From assembly GCA_030272585.1 (NCBI GenBank), contig BSYQ01000013.1, positions 1,364,001 to 1,428,000 on the forward strand: 64,000 nucleotides of DNA. Direction: 5' to 3'. The notes below the pieces were generated by a model, which did not search any database, was not told where the DNA came from, and was given only the letters and a program-made list of their open reading frames with translations. Made by a program: the position numbers and the translations under genes. Below, in pieces: positions 36,801 to 47,172 of this stretch (positions are counted from its first letter, which is position 1; each line of letters starts with the position of its first letter). Source of the DNA: Bryopsis sp. KO-2023. Its lineage: Eukaryota; Chlorophyta; Ulvophyceae; Bryopsidales; Bryopsidaceae.

Positions 36801-39800
36801 AAAATATGACAAAGACAACATTCCACCAAAGATCATAGAAAAAATCCGTTCAGTCTACATTACAAACGAAGCGTTTACCCCAGACAACGCTAAGAAAGCC
36901 TCCCCGGCAGCTGAGGGAATGTGCAAGTGGGTCCATGCTATGTCGTCTTACGACAAGGTCGCAAAAGTGGTGGCTCCGAAAAAGGCGGCTCTCAAAGAAG
37001 CCGAGGGTGCTTTTGAAGAAGTGATGGTTGGGCTGCGGGCAAAGCAAGCCGAGCTCAAGGAACTGATGGATAAGCTCGCGGGAATGGAGGCAGACTTGGA
37101 GATTAACACACAGAAAAAGAACGATCTTGAAGCAGAAGTGGAGCTCTGCTCCGTGAAGTTAGAACGTGCTGAAAAACTCATTGGCGGCCTGGGAGGGGAA
37201 AAGGTTAGGTGGACTGAGACAGCCGAAAGGCTATCAGCCGCATACAGCAACCTGACAGGCGATATGTTGATCTCGGCTGGAATTATTGCGTACTTGGGGG
37301 CATTCACGGCTGCCTACCGTCAAAAGATTGCTCAGCAATTTATTCAACTAGCTGCGGAACGAAGTATTCCTCACAGCCAAAACTTTTCCATGACCAACGT
37401 TCTGGGGGAGCCTGTCAAGATCAGGGAGTGGCAAGTCTCTGGCTTGCCGAACGATACATTTTCGATTGAAAATGGAATAATTGTTGCAAATGGGAGACGC
37501 TGGCCGTTGATGATAGACCCTCAGGGACAGGCGAACAAATGGATTCGAAATCTAGAAAAGACGGCCAATCTTCAGGTCATTAAATTGTCTGAAGGAGGGG
37601 AATACCTCAGGACATTGGAGAACGCAATTCAGTTTGGTTTACCCGTTCTGCTGGAGAACGTGGGAGAGGAGCTGGACCCGTCACTGGAACCATTGCTGCT
37701 GAAACAGGTACATCACAAGCACTCAGTTCAAAACCACAAAACCCACCAAATCCACTGTCAGTAAAACAACAGTTTTTTAAAAGACATCAAGAAACGGAAA
37801 AAGTAGAATGACCAAGTTTGTCTCTGCTTGTGGCCATAGATATTCAAGTCTGGAGGCGTAAACTGCATTCGATTGGGCGACTCCACAATCGAGTATTCGA
37901 GCGACTTCAGATTCTACATCACCACCAAGTATAGAAATCCACATTATTTACCCGAAGTGGCAGTCAAGGTTACCTTGTTAAACTTCATGATAACACCAGC
38001 GGGTCTGAGCGACCAGATGCTTGGAGTGGTGGTTGCCAATGAGCGTCCAGACTTGGAAGAGCAAAGAAACGAGCTGGTCATTCAAAGCGCGACGAATGCA
38101 CGGAAGCTGAAGGAAATCGAGGACAAAATTCTTGAGGTGTTGTCGAACTCGGAAGGCAATATTCTGGAGGACGAGACTGCCATCCAGATTATCACCGAAG
38201 CAAAGATTCTGGGTAACGAAATCGCTGAAAAGCAAAAGCTAGCAGAAGAGACGGAGAAAGCGATCGAGAAGGCGAGGGTTGGATACAAAGCCTGTGGAGA
38301 CTACACGGCGATTCTCTTTTTTTGTATATCCGACCTGGCGAATATCGACCCTATGTACCAGTATTCCCTCACATGGTTCATCAATCTTTTCGTCGCCTCC
38401 CTGCACGCGTCGGAGCCGGCTGAAGACCTGGAGAAACGGCTGGAAAATATCCACAATCACTTCACTTACTCGCTCTACTGCAACGTCTGTCGCTCCTTGT
38501 TCGAGAAGGACAAGCTCCTCTTCGCGTTTCTACTGTGCGCGAGGATTTTAGAAAGCGAAGGTAAAATAGTGCAAGAGGAATGGGTCTTCCTTCTTACCGG
38601 CGGCCTTGGTGATTCGAAACAAGGCAAGAATCCGGCAAGCGACTGGCTCACGGAGAAATCGTGGAAGGAAATATGCAGCTTGGGGAGACTGGGACCTTTC
38701 CAGGGGCTATCCGACCGTTTCGCTTTGGTAAGCTCCCTTGCCTAATTCTATTGTATGGTGGTGCATAGGCATTCTTTTGCTTAAATACAAACTAAATTTG
38801 AGCGGGTTTTTTGCGCTCAGGACCTTGACTATTGGAAAGAGATGTACGATAGTTTGGAGCCGCACAAGGTTCCCTTCCCCTCCCCATTCGATGAACTGGA
38901 TTTGTTTCGAAAACTGCTGATCGTAAGATGTCTCCGACCGGACAAAGTCGTCCTCGGAATCGCGGATTTCGTAGAAGAGAGCCTGGGAAGGAAGTATGTG
39001 GAACCACCTCCCTTCAACTTGAAGTCGTGTTACAGGGACTCCAACCCAACCATGCCTCTCATTTTTGTTCTGTCGCCAGGATCCGACCCGTTTGCCGCGC
39101 TCCTTCAGTTCGCAGGTACCTCTGCTCGAAAGTTCTCTGGAAAATGTCTTCAGTTAAGCATTCAAAAAATGCCATATCACGCAAAAGCTCCTTTATAAAT
39201 GAGAACGTGGTTGGCGTGTGTGATTGCAGCTGAAAATGACATGGAGAGTCGCTTGTTCGCCATTTCGCTGGGGCAAGGTCAAGGGCCCAAAGCGGCTGCA
39301 CTTATCGCTGAGGGAATCACCGCAGGAAACTGGGTGGTGTTGCAAAATTGCCATCTGGCTCCTTCGTGGATGCCTTCTCTGGACAAGATTTGTGAGGACA
39401 TGGACCCCGACTCAGTGAATGCTGAGTTTAGGCTGTGGATGACGAGTTACCCATCTCCAAAGTTCCCTGTGAACATCTTGCAGAATGGTGTTAAGATGAC
39501 GAATGAACCGCCAAAGGTCAGCAACTCACCAACAGGACCAATGTGCAGCAATGTCGCAATTGGATGCTTTGTGATTTTTTGTCAGTTCTCAAGCGATCTT
39601 TATTGGTTTCGGCAGGGTATTAGAGCAAACATGAAACGTTCATACATGCTTGAGCCAGTCGCAAATGATGACTTTTTCGAGGGGTGCCAATACCCTGGTC
39701 CGTTTAAGAGGCTTCTTTTTGGATTGGCGTTCTTTCATGCACTCGTGCAAGAAAGAAGAAAGTTTGGTCCTTTGGGATGGAACATTCCTTACGGTATGCA

Positions 39801-41243
39801 TGCACACTCCACCACTGAAACATTCAACTTGAATATAACGCTTGAAAGATGTATTGAAATGAGTATGACAGACAAAGCCTTTCCCCCCAGTTTCTTAGGA
39901 CCATTTTCAAAAGTGACTTGCTTTACTTGTGGAGCAAGGCCTTTTGTGGTGATTCCTTGAGTGTGTTCTGTTCAGGATTCGACGATGGTGATCAAAGAAT
40001 CAGTGTTCAACAATTGCGGATGTTCCTGGACGAAAACGAGAAGATCCCATTCGATGCTTTGCGATATGTCACGGGGGAATGCAATTATGGCGGTCGTGTA
40101 ACTGATGACAAGGACCGCCTTCTTTTGGTCACGGTGTTGCAGAATTGCTATTGCTCAGGGATTGTCGAGGACCCGAACTACAAGCTATCGTCATCAGGGC
40201 TTTACTTCGCTCCCCAAGAGGGTGACAGACAGACATACGTCGATTACATTCAAACTCTACCTCTGATGCCCCTGCCCGAAGCCTTCGGGCTGCATGCAAA
40301 CGCAGATATTACCAAGGACCTGAACGACACGGCTCTGATGTTCAATTCTCTGCTTTCGTTGGGTGGGTCTGGTGGCGGCGGTGGGGGAGGAGGTGGTGTC
40401 GAGGACAGGGTTGGGAATGCTGTGCAGGAATGCATGGTCAGACTTCCACCGAACTATGACATCGAGATGGTGCAAGCGAGGTATCCTGTGCGATACGACG
40501 AGAGTATGAACACTGTCCTCGTTCAGGAAATGGTGCGTTTCAACAAGCTCTTGGCGGTCATCAAAGACTCCCTGAAGAACATCGATCTTGCGGTTCAAGG
40601 GCTCCTGGTGATGTCGGCGGAGTTGGAGGCGGCGTTCCGCAGCATCTCCGTAAACCAAGTGCCCGAATTGTGGAAAAAGGCGTCATACCCTTCAATGAAA
40701 AGTCTTGGATCATATTTGGAGGATTTATATCGCAGGTTAAAAATGCTTCAAGATTGGTATGAGGATGGCGCTCCGCCTGCCTTCTGGATGTCAGGGTTTT
40801 TCTTCGTGCAATCGTTCCTGACGGCGGGATTGCAGAACTATGCAAGGAAGGAAAAGCTGCCTATTGACATGGTCGAGTATGATTTTGAGATGGTGGGAAT
40901 GGACCATACTGCTCTGAAAGCTCCTAAGGAAGGAGTTTACTTGTACGGGCTATTTTTGGAGGGTTGTGGTTGGGATCAAGGGGAAAAGATATTGTGTGAG
41001 TCCAGTCCAAAGGTGCTTTTTACTCCTGCGCCATGCATGTGGTTGAAACCCAAGTCAGTGGACAAAGGTGTCAAAGGGCAATATTATAATTGTCCAGTTT
41101 ATAGGACAGCTGAGAGAAGAGGGGTGCTGGCCACAACAGGACATTCCACAAATTTTGTCATGTTTATTAGAATGCCAAGTGATGTATTGCCAGATCACTG
41201 GATTATGAGGGGTGTTGCAATGCTCAGTCAGCTCACAGATTAG
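24862..41243 (+). CDS. Axonemal inner-arm dynein heavy chain
   Basis: Microtubule motor of the ciliary axoneme, of the single-headed inner-arm class (DNAH1/3/6/7/12 group). The N-terminal region is recognisable from PVKFFYCNR and [17 protein letters not shown] (25.3-26.0 kb) and the linker follows. AAA1 is at about 31.0-31.9 kb with P-loop [17 protein letters not shown] and [13 protein letters not shown]2 P-loop GQPFSGKSS is at 32478, AAA3 [12 protein letters not shown] at 33920 and AAA4 [13 protein letters not shown] at 35207. The stalk helices flank the microtubule-binding domain (about 36.36-37.25 kb, with [19 protein letters not shown] and [20 protein letters not shown]). AAA5 and AAA6 and the C-terminal domain end in [13 protein letters not shown] run of nine glycines lies at 40375-40403. 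The first exon is 24862-25083; introns are short and poorer in homopolymers than in the neighbours. Not every exon edge was resolved. Confidence 0.93.
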
Positions 41244-41571
41244 AAAAGTTTTGGGGTGTTTTTTTTAAAGAGGAAAATGGGATTAAAGCCAAATGGGGAC
41301 ATTGGCTTTTGCTTGTACTTTCACAACTTGTACAATTTTCACTGTTCCAGATATAATTTCTTACACAAAAGGTTGGTTGAGTACACAATATTTCTAAAAC
41401 TCCCACAGCCAAGTGCGGGTTCTCATACTCTAGCACAAATTCTCCATCACAGCAGTATAGAGCACGATCAAAACAAAAATAAAAAACATGGCCAAAAAGA
41501 AGGGAAATATAATTATTCACTTCGTCGTATTATTCGACGGAAACAAAAATAAAACATGTGGAGACGGCAAA
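41244..41571. other. Tail-to-tail intergenic region
   Basis: Only 328 bp separate the dynein stop from the stop of the minus-strand repeat protein, so the 3' UTRs and polyadenylation signals of both genes must lie here. AATAAA occurs on the plus strand near 41477. Confidence 0.5.
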
Positions 41572-44266
41572 TCAGCCATTTGTCGTCGCCACGGTAACTT
41601 GGTTGACCCCATCAAAGTTGCGTGCGGCAGCTCCAGACCCATCCCTGTTTGCTGTTGCAACGGCATCCTGCTTAGCCCCATTGTCGTTGCCTGCAACAGC
41701 AGTGGATCCACCGCCATTGGATGTTGCCGCAGAGTTCTGCTTGTAACCCTTGTCATTCCCAGCCACTGCCACAGAACCACCTCCGTTCGATGTGGCACTG
41801 GCACCTTGAAGTGTTCCATCACGATTCTTTGCCTGGGCAGCAGATCCACCGCCGTTGGATGTCGCATCCGCATCTTGCTTGGTTCCACGCTCGTTCTTTG
41901 CCTTGGCGGATGAGCCACCTCCATTGGATGTGGCATCAGCATTCTGGTTCTGCCCGTTAGAGTTCATGGCTGTTGCTCCAGATCCAGCTCCGTTGGAAGT
42001 AGCGTTGGCATCCTGGGCACTGCCGTTAGAGTTCTTTGCGTCAGCTCCGGATCCATCACCGTTCGAGGTTGCGATGGCATCCTGGTCATTTCCATTCTGG
42101 TTCTTGGCAGAAGCACCTGACCCATCTCCGTTCGATGTCGAGGAAGCAAACTGATCAGATCCGTTGGCATTGCTAGACTTAGCTCCTGACTGCGCTCCGT
42201 TGGATTTAGAGACAGCATCTTGAGCAGCTCCGTTGAAGTTCTTTGACGTAGCTCCTGATTGATCACCATTAGACTCAGCGAAAGCGAACTGGTCGAATCC
42301 CCGAACGTTTTCGGTGTTAGCCTGTGATGCCTGTCCATTGGAGACAGAGATCGCATCTTGAGCGGTTCCATCAACATTCTTCGAGTTGGCATTGGATGCT
42401 TGTCCGTTCGACACCGAGACTGCGAACTGGTCATTGCCCCTCACATTGTCGGCATTGGCAGACGATTGGTCCCCGTTGGTCACAGCAATAGCATCCTGAT
42501 CGTTTCCATTAAAGTTATTCGCCGAACCACCGGATTGGAATCCGTTGGTTGTGGTAATGGCAACTTGGTCAGACCCTCCAAAGTTTCCGGTGGAGGCTCC
42601 AGACTGTACTCCATTGGTTGTCGAGATGGCAACCTGGTCAACTCCTCCAAAGTTCTTAGCACCAGCTCCAGATGACTGCGCATTCGTGGTGGCAATAGCG
42701 GTTTGATCAAGCCCACCAAAGTTCTCTGCACCAGCCCCACTGTTCTTCGCATTGGTGGTGGCAAAAGCACTCTGGTCTTTTCCATTAAAGTTCTTTGCCC
42801 CAGCGCCAGAGTTCCTTGCATTGGTGGTGGCGAAAGCATCCTGGTCAGACCCAGAAAAGTTCTCTGCGGTTGCTCCAGATTGTTCAGCATTGGTGGTGCC
42901 GAATGCATTCTGGTCATTTCCATTGAAGTTCTTGGCAGTCGCAGAAGAGTCATCCGCATTGGTGGTGGCAAATGCATCTTGGTCAGAGCCATTGAAGTTG
43001 GCAGCATCTGCAGAGGACCTGTCGCCATTGGTGGTGCCGAACGCAGTCTGGTCCACTCCATTGAAGTTGCCCCCCCTGGCACTGGAGTCATCTCCATTGG
43101 ACTCAGCGATGGCTGTCTGATCAAAACCACTAGCATTCGTCGTGATAGCATCAGACCTATCTCCGTTGGATGTGGAGATAGCATTCTGCTTCGCTCCATT
43201 GAAGTTGGTGGCACCAGCGAAAGAGTTGTCCCCGTTTGATGTGGTCAAGGCAACCTGGTCTGAACCCTTAACATTCAGCGAGCTGGATGTGGAACCTGGT
43301 CCATTGGAAGTGGAGATGGCAGCCTGCTCCACACCATTGAAGTTGGCACTGTTTGCTGAAGAACCCCCTCCATTCGATGTCGAGATAGCATCCTGATCCT
43401 GGCCCTGGCCATTCTGTCCATTGGAAACTGATCCATCTCCATTGGCAGTGGTCACAGTCACTTGACCATCACCTTGTGAGTTCATTGCGTTCGACTGAGA
43501 GCCAGCTCCGTTGGAAGTAGACACGGAATCCTGGTCGTTTCCCTCAGTGTTGAAAGCGTTGGCCTCAGAACCATCTCCATTGGAAGTGGACACGGCAGCC
43601 TGGTCGGTTCCCTTGGTGTTGGTCGCCGCAGACTTGGAGCCGTCACCATTGGCTGTTGCGATGGCCCTCTGGTCCTTGCCTTGTTCATTCACTGCCTTCG
43701 CTTTGGCGCCTGCTCCGTTACTGGTAGCTATTGCCACTTGATCCTGTCCTCCTTTGTTCACGGCCACGGCGCTGGCGCCGGGTCCTTGAGCTACGGCCTT
43801 GGTAAGATTATCCTTGCCGAAATGAGTGACCTGTGCTGTTGTTTTGGTATCTGCAAGCATAACATTCGCACCAGTGAGCACAGATCCGGACCGTAACGCA
43901 GCAAGCTACGCGAGTTGTCCTTATTCCTTGTACCACAACTGAGGAGTCTGATACAACAGGCGTCACCTATGCAAGAACATCCCGAAACCTAACGGCATCC
44001 CCCTGAAACTGTTACGAGTGTACAACAAGTTCGAGTACCGCCTAGGTCTGCAACCCGTCACTGTACTGGAAACGCTCCTACACATATTGCTTGCTCTGCG
44101 CCGCAAGCAGTACAAAGCCCAACAGAAACTCACCGCCTTCCCCACGGATCACGGTAACCTTAATACCGGTAGCCTTTATACCTTTGAGTTCTCGTGCAGT
44201 TGCTGATTGAATTGCCAGGAGGGCCAAAAGTACTCCTGTTGCTACACGCACGAGTGACGACACCAT
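41572..44266 (-). CDS. Secreted 23-residue-repeat protein, predicted beta-solenoid or curli-like
   Basis: Two exons in phase (44266-44134, 43850-41572) give 803 residues. Residues 1-25 are a signal peptide (MVSSLVRVATGVLLALLAIQ, cleavage likely after ATA). After a short linker, 31 tandem units of exactly 23 residues run from residue 82 to 794. A degenerate unit lies before them (59-81) and a nine-residue partial unit after. The pattern is Q-x-A-x-A-x-(T/S)-N-G-x-x-S-x-A-x-A-x-N-x-x-G-x-x. Q1, N8, N18 and G21 are invariant over all full units, and S12 is kept in all but the first. Small residues alternate with polar ones, as in two beta strands per turn. There is no Cys, Trp, Tyr-rich stretch or membrane anchor beyond the signal. 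Curlin repeats (22-23 residues, inward Gln/Asn ladders) are the nearest analogy that I know; ice-binding or silk-like proteins are alternatives. The gene lacks the homopolymer-rich introns of its neighbours. Confidence 0.85.
41575..43809 (-). repeat. Tandem 69-bp coding repeat array
   Basis: The DNA behind the 23-residue units, about 32 copies. Sub-groups are visible: units 12-16 share NSGAGA-type cores with NFNG or NFGG turns, units 19-22 share NGQAS or NGDQS, and units 24-30 share SNGGGS or SNGDGS. This fits local duplication by unequal exchange. Because the unit length is a multiple of three and the codons are GC-balanced, long shadow frames open on both strands. Confidence 0.9.
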
Positions 44267-47172
44267 TTTTTTTTCTGAAACGCAACACACAATCGAAACA
44301 GGTCAGACCTCGATCAGGTGGCAGAACTTGTTCACAGGGTGCGAACCCAATTCAGCACGTCGAAGGGAGACGAGAAGAGGGTGTCTGTGACGATTTACAC
44401 TAGGGCAGCAAATATCTTTGAAGTTACAGACACGTTCTGCTCCCGACAACTGGACGTTGAGAGATACTGTGGACTCACCCGAAGTCTGTCAAGTTTCTTT
44501 TTTCCTTGCTCAGAGGAACCCGGAGGTGCTGGTGAACTCTACTTCGGCTCGCGTTTTAACTGTTGCGGGTTCGACGTGTCATTCCCTTCCAGTACATTAC
44601 GAATAGTGACAGGAAGGAGAGTTCCTGCTCGCTTGTGTGGTGAACATCTCTTGAGAATTAAAATGGAGCGAATTACTGAACGTGAAAGTATGAAGTTTGG
44701 CCCCCACGGCCCCCACCACACCAGTCTTGACAGCTGGTTTTTCCGCATTAGGACAGCACATTCGCCAGCACGGAGCTGAAACAAACATGATAGGGCTGGT
44801 CTGCTGGTCGCGAGACAATCGCAGACCATAGGGACGAAGTGTGCAACAATCGATAACCATGCCACTTCTCCCCCGTTCTTGCTTATCGCCTCTGAGCGTG
44901 TTCCGCGCGTCGTCATATCAAACTTGGTTTTTTTCAGAGTCAGCAAGCGTTCTGTTCCAATGAGCAGCTGAAAGGTGTGTCCAACACCACACTCGGATGG
45001 AAGTTCAGCACTGCGTTCCAGAGAGGGGATGCTACACACGCATACAAGCGATTCATACCCAATCCACAGTGGATTCACCACACCATTCGTATTCCAAAGT
45101 TCTTAGTGTCCCCGGAATGGAGCTTTCGACAGGGGTGCGTTTTCGTTCTTCAGCACTCATGCTTTAATGCCGAACCTGCCCCTCGTGAAGCGTCTCGTCA
45201 GCGAGCTCGCAGGTTCCTCGAGTGTGTGATGACTTCCGGTCGAGAAGCAAACAAAAAAACCCACCGCAATACGAAACCCCAAATCCCAATAAAACGCCAA
45301 TAACACTTGCCCGAAACACTTTCCTGGTTATGCGCCAGACATACACTCTAGCTGGGAATGTGTACATCCACCTTCCCCCAGGCCTAGCCTTGTGCCTGTG
45401 ATCGTTGTCGAAAAGTGGTGTGCTGAGAGCCCCCACCACAACAAGGCAAGTTTGCGGCGCTTGCATTTATAAAATCAGAAGCGACCTTTGTTGCGAGCGG
45501 GACCAAGGCAGTCCAGGTGAGTGATCTTCACCAGTGTACTGAAAACATTGGGGGTTTTCGCACTTTGTTCACTAATTTTTTTCTCGCAATTTTCTCGTGC
45601 GACAAACGGACTACTATGCCCGTCGTTTTCCCAGCCGCGACCACGTATATGAGATTGATGTCTTAAGAACGAACTGGGGTGGCCAATCCCACTGTTGAAA
45701 CGTTCAGTTTTTTCTCACCCATCCAGTTCCTGACGAAAAATTGGCGAACACTGTTCATACAGAACGACTTTACAAGCTTGCTTATTCTTCGACAATGTGT
45801 CCTAGAGCACAATATCGTCCAGCAGCCACTTTCGCAACAAGTTGTTTATTGATGGTTTGTGGGAAGGCCACTTGCACGATGTTGAATTTGACGACGCTTT
45901 GTTGAGGCTTGTCCGATAATAAGTTGAGACGTGTGAATCTGCGAGGGAAAAGAGGGGCGCGCAGACCCACCACCCGTAAAATGGTCAGTGAAACCCTTTC
46001 ATGGTGTGCAGGGGTTTCTGTCGGGAGAATCTGCCTTTAAGTTTATAAGTGTAGGTGCTGTTCGTGTTTGATTTGGTCCATCGCTCGGCGTATTCTCTTT
46101 CCCCAGTATGCCTTCTGTCCGCGAAACCCAAATCGTTCTTCTTCGCCGTCGAATTGTGCTGCAAGTGCTTGTCACTGTGGTAACAAGTCAATTGCCGCAA
46201 AGAATTCGAAGGTATATGCTGGCAGCCACGACCATGGATCTTGGTATCGAAAACTCGTCGTTCTGTTCCCCATACGCCGCCAATCAACAGTAAGTGGTTT
46301 CAAAGCGAAACGACATCAACAGAACAATTCCATGATTTCTGCGTTTGAGCACCTTCGAAGGAATCTTCTCGATGGTTCCGTCGATCAACAATGAAGGCAT
46401 TGTGTGTTGCGTCGAGATAGACCCTCTACCGAGCTGATCCACCTCGACACCGAGCAGACCCAACGCGATGTCGAGCTGGATCAGCTTTACATCTTTTGTC
46501 GAAGTGCGGACAAAACGTCCTTCGATTCTCTACATTGTTTCGCAGAAAAAGAAGCTCGAGACGGAGAAGGGCGTGTTTTGCAGTGTGTCGACAGCTCAGA
46601 ATTTCACTCAGGCACTCAGGAGATCCATCCCCCTTGCCTCGCTTGGTTCATTCTCGCATAATATCACAGATCACATAAAACGATGTCCCACAAAAAAAAA
46701 AACTTTCTTTTTTTTTCTTATGCACCCAAAAGACAGCGCCCAATTTTTCAAGGCCTGACGTGAACACAGCCCATCGAGATTCGCAAACATTTGCAGATTT
46801 CTCTTTGGTGGAATCATAGCAATCTCCAACAACTTGGGATTTTCCTTTCCGAGGCGCCGCGTTTGTAACCGTTACGAAGTGGGGAGGGAAATTTATTCCA
46901 CGGAAACGGACGATCACGTACACCCCTTGTGTTGCGCATGGCGTTGAGGGCGTCCCTCCTCGGCATGTGGTGAAGTTATCGAACGAGTGGACCCCGTCGG
47001 TGTCGAAACTTTGCTTTGCTTACGTGAGAGCTCTTGTAAGGTGTGTTCAAGAGCTCGTGAAGCGCTTTCTGAAATAACAAAACCCACCGCCACGGTCTCG
47101 CAGATCGAAAAAGCCGTTTGGGATTAGCACGCTTTGCGCCACCCCTTGTTTATGCACACACGGAGTCTCAGT
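44267..47172. other. Divergent spacer with no confident gene
   Basis: The longest non-genic stretch with balanced base composition and few homopolymers. Open frames include 44539-45081 minus (180 codons), 44977-45303 plus, 45985-46287 minus and 46404-46760 plus. None has a recognised domain, and no set joins in phase. It must contain the promoters of the two secreted or surface proteins on either side. An additional fast-evolving gene cannot be excluded. Confidence 0.4.

Noticed and set aside
42480-43239. Long open frames on both strands inside the repeat gene (244 and 178 codons)
   Set aside because: They are shadows of the 69-bp coding array. Their translations are irregular, while the called frame gives exact 23-residue periodicity, a signal peptide and a clean splice.
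44977-45303. Plus-strand frame with WKFSTAFQRGDATHAYKRF
   Set aside because: It looks protein-like but lacks a start, a domain and an in-phase neighbour, and the opposite strand is equally open.
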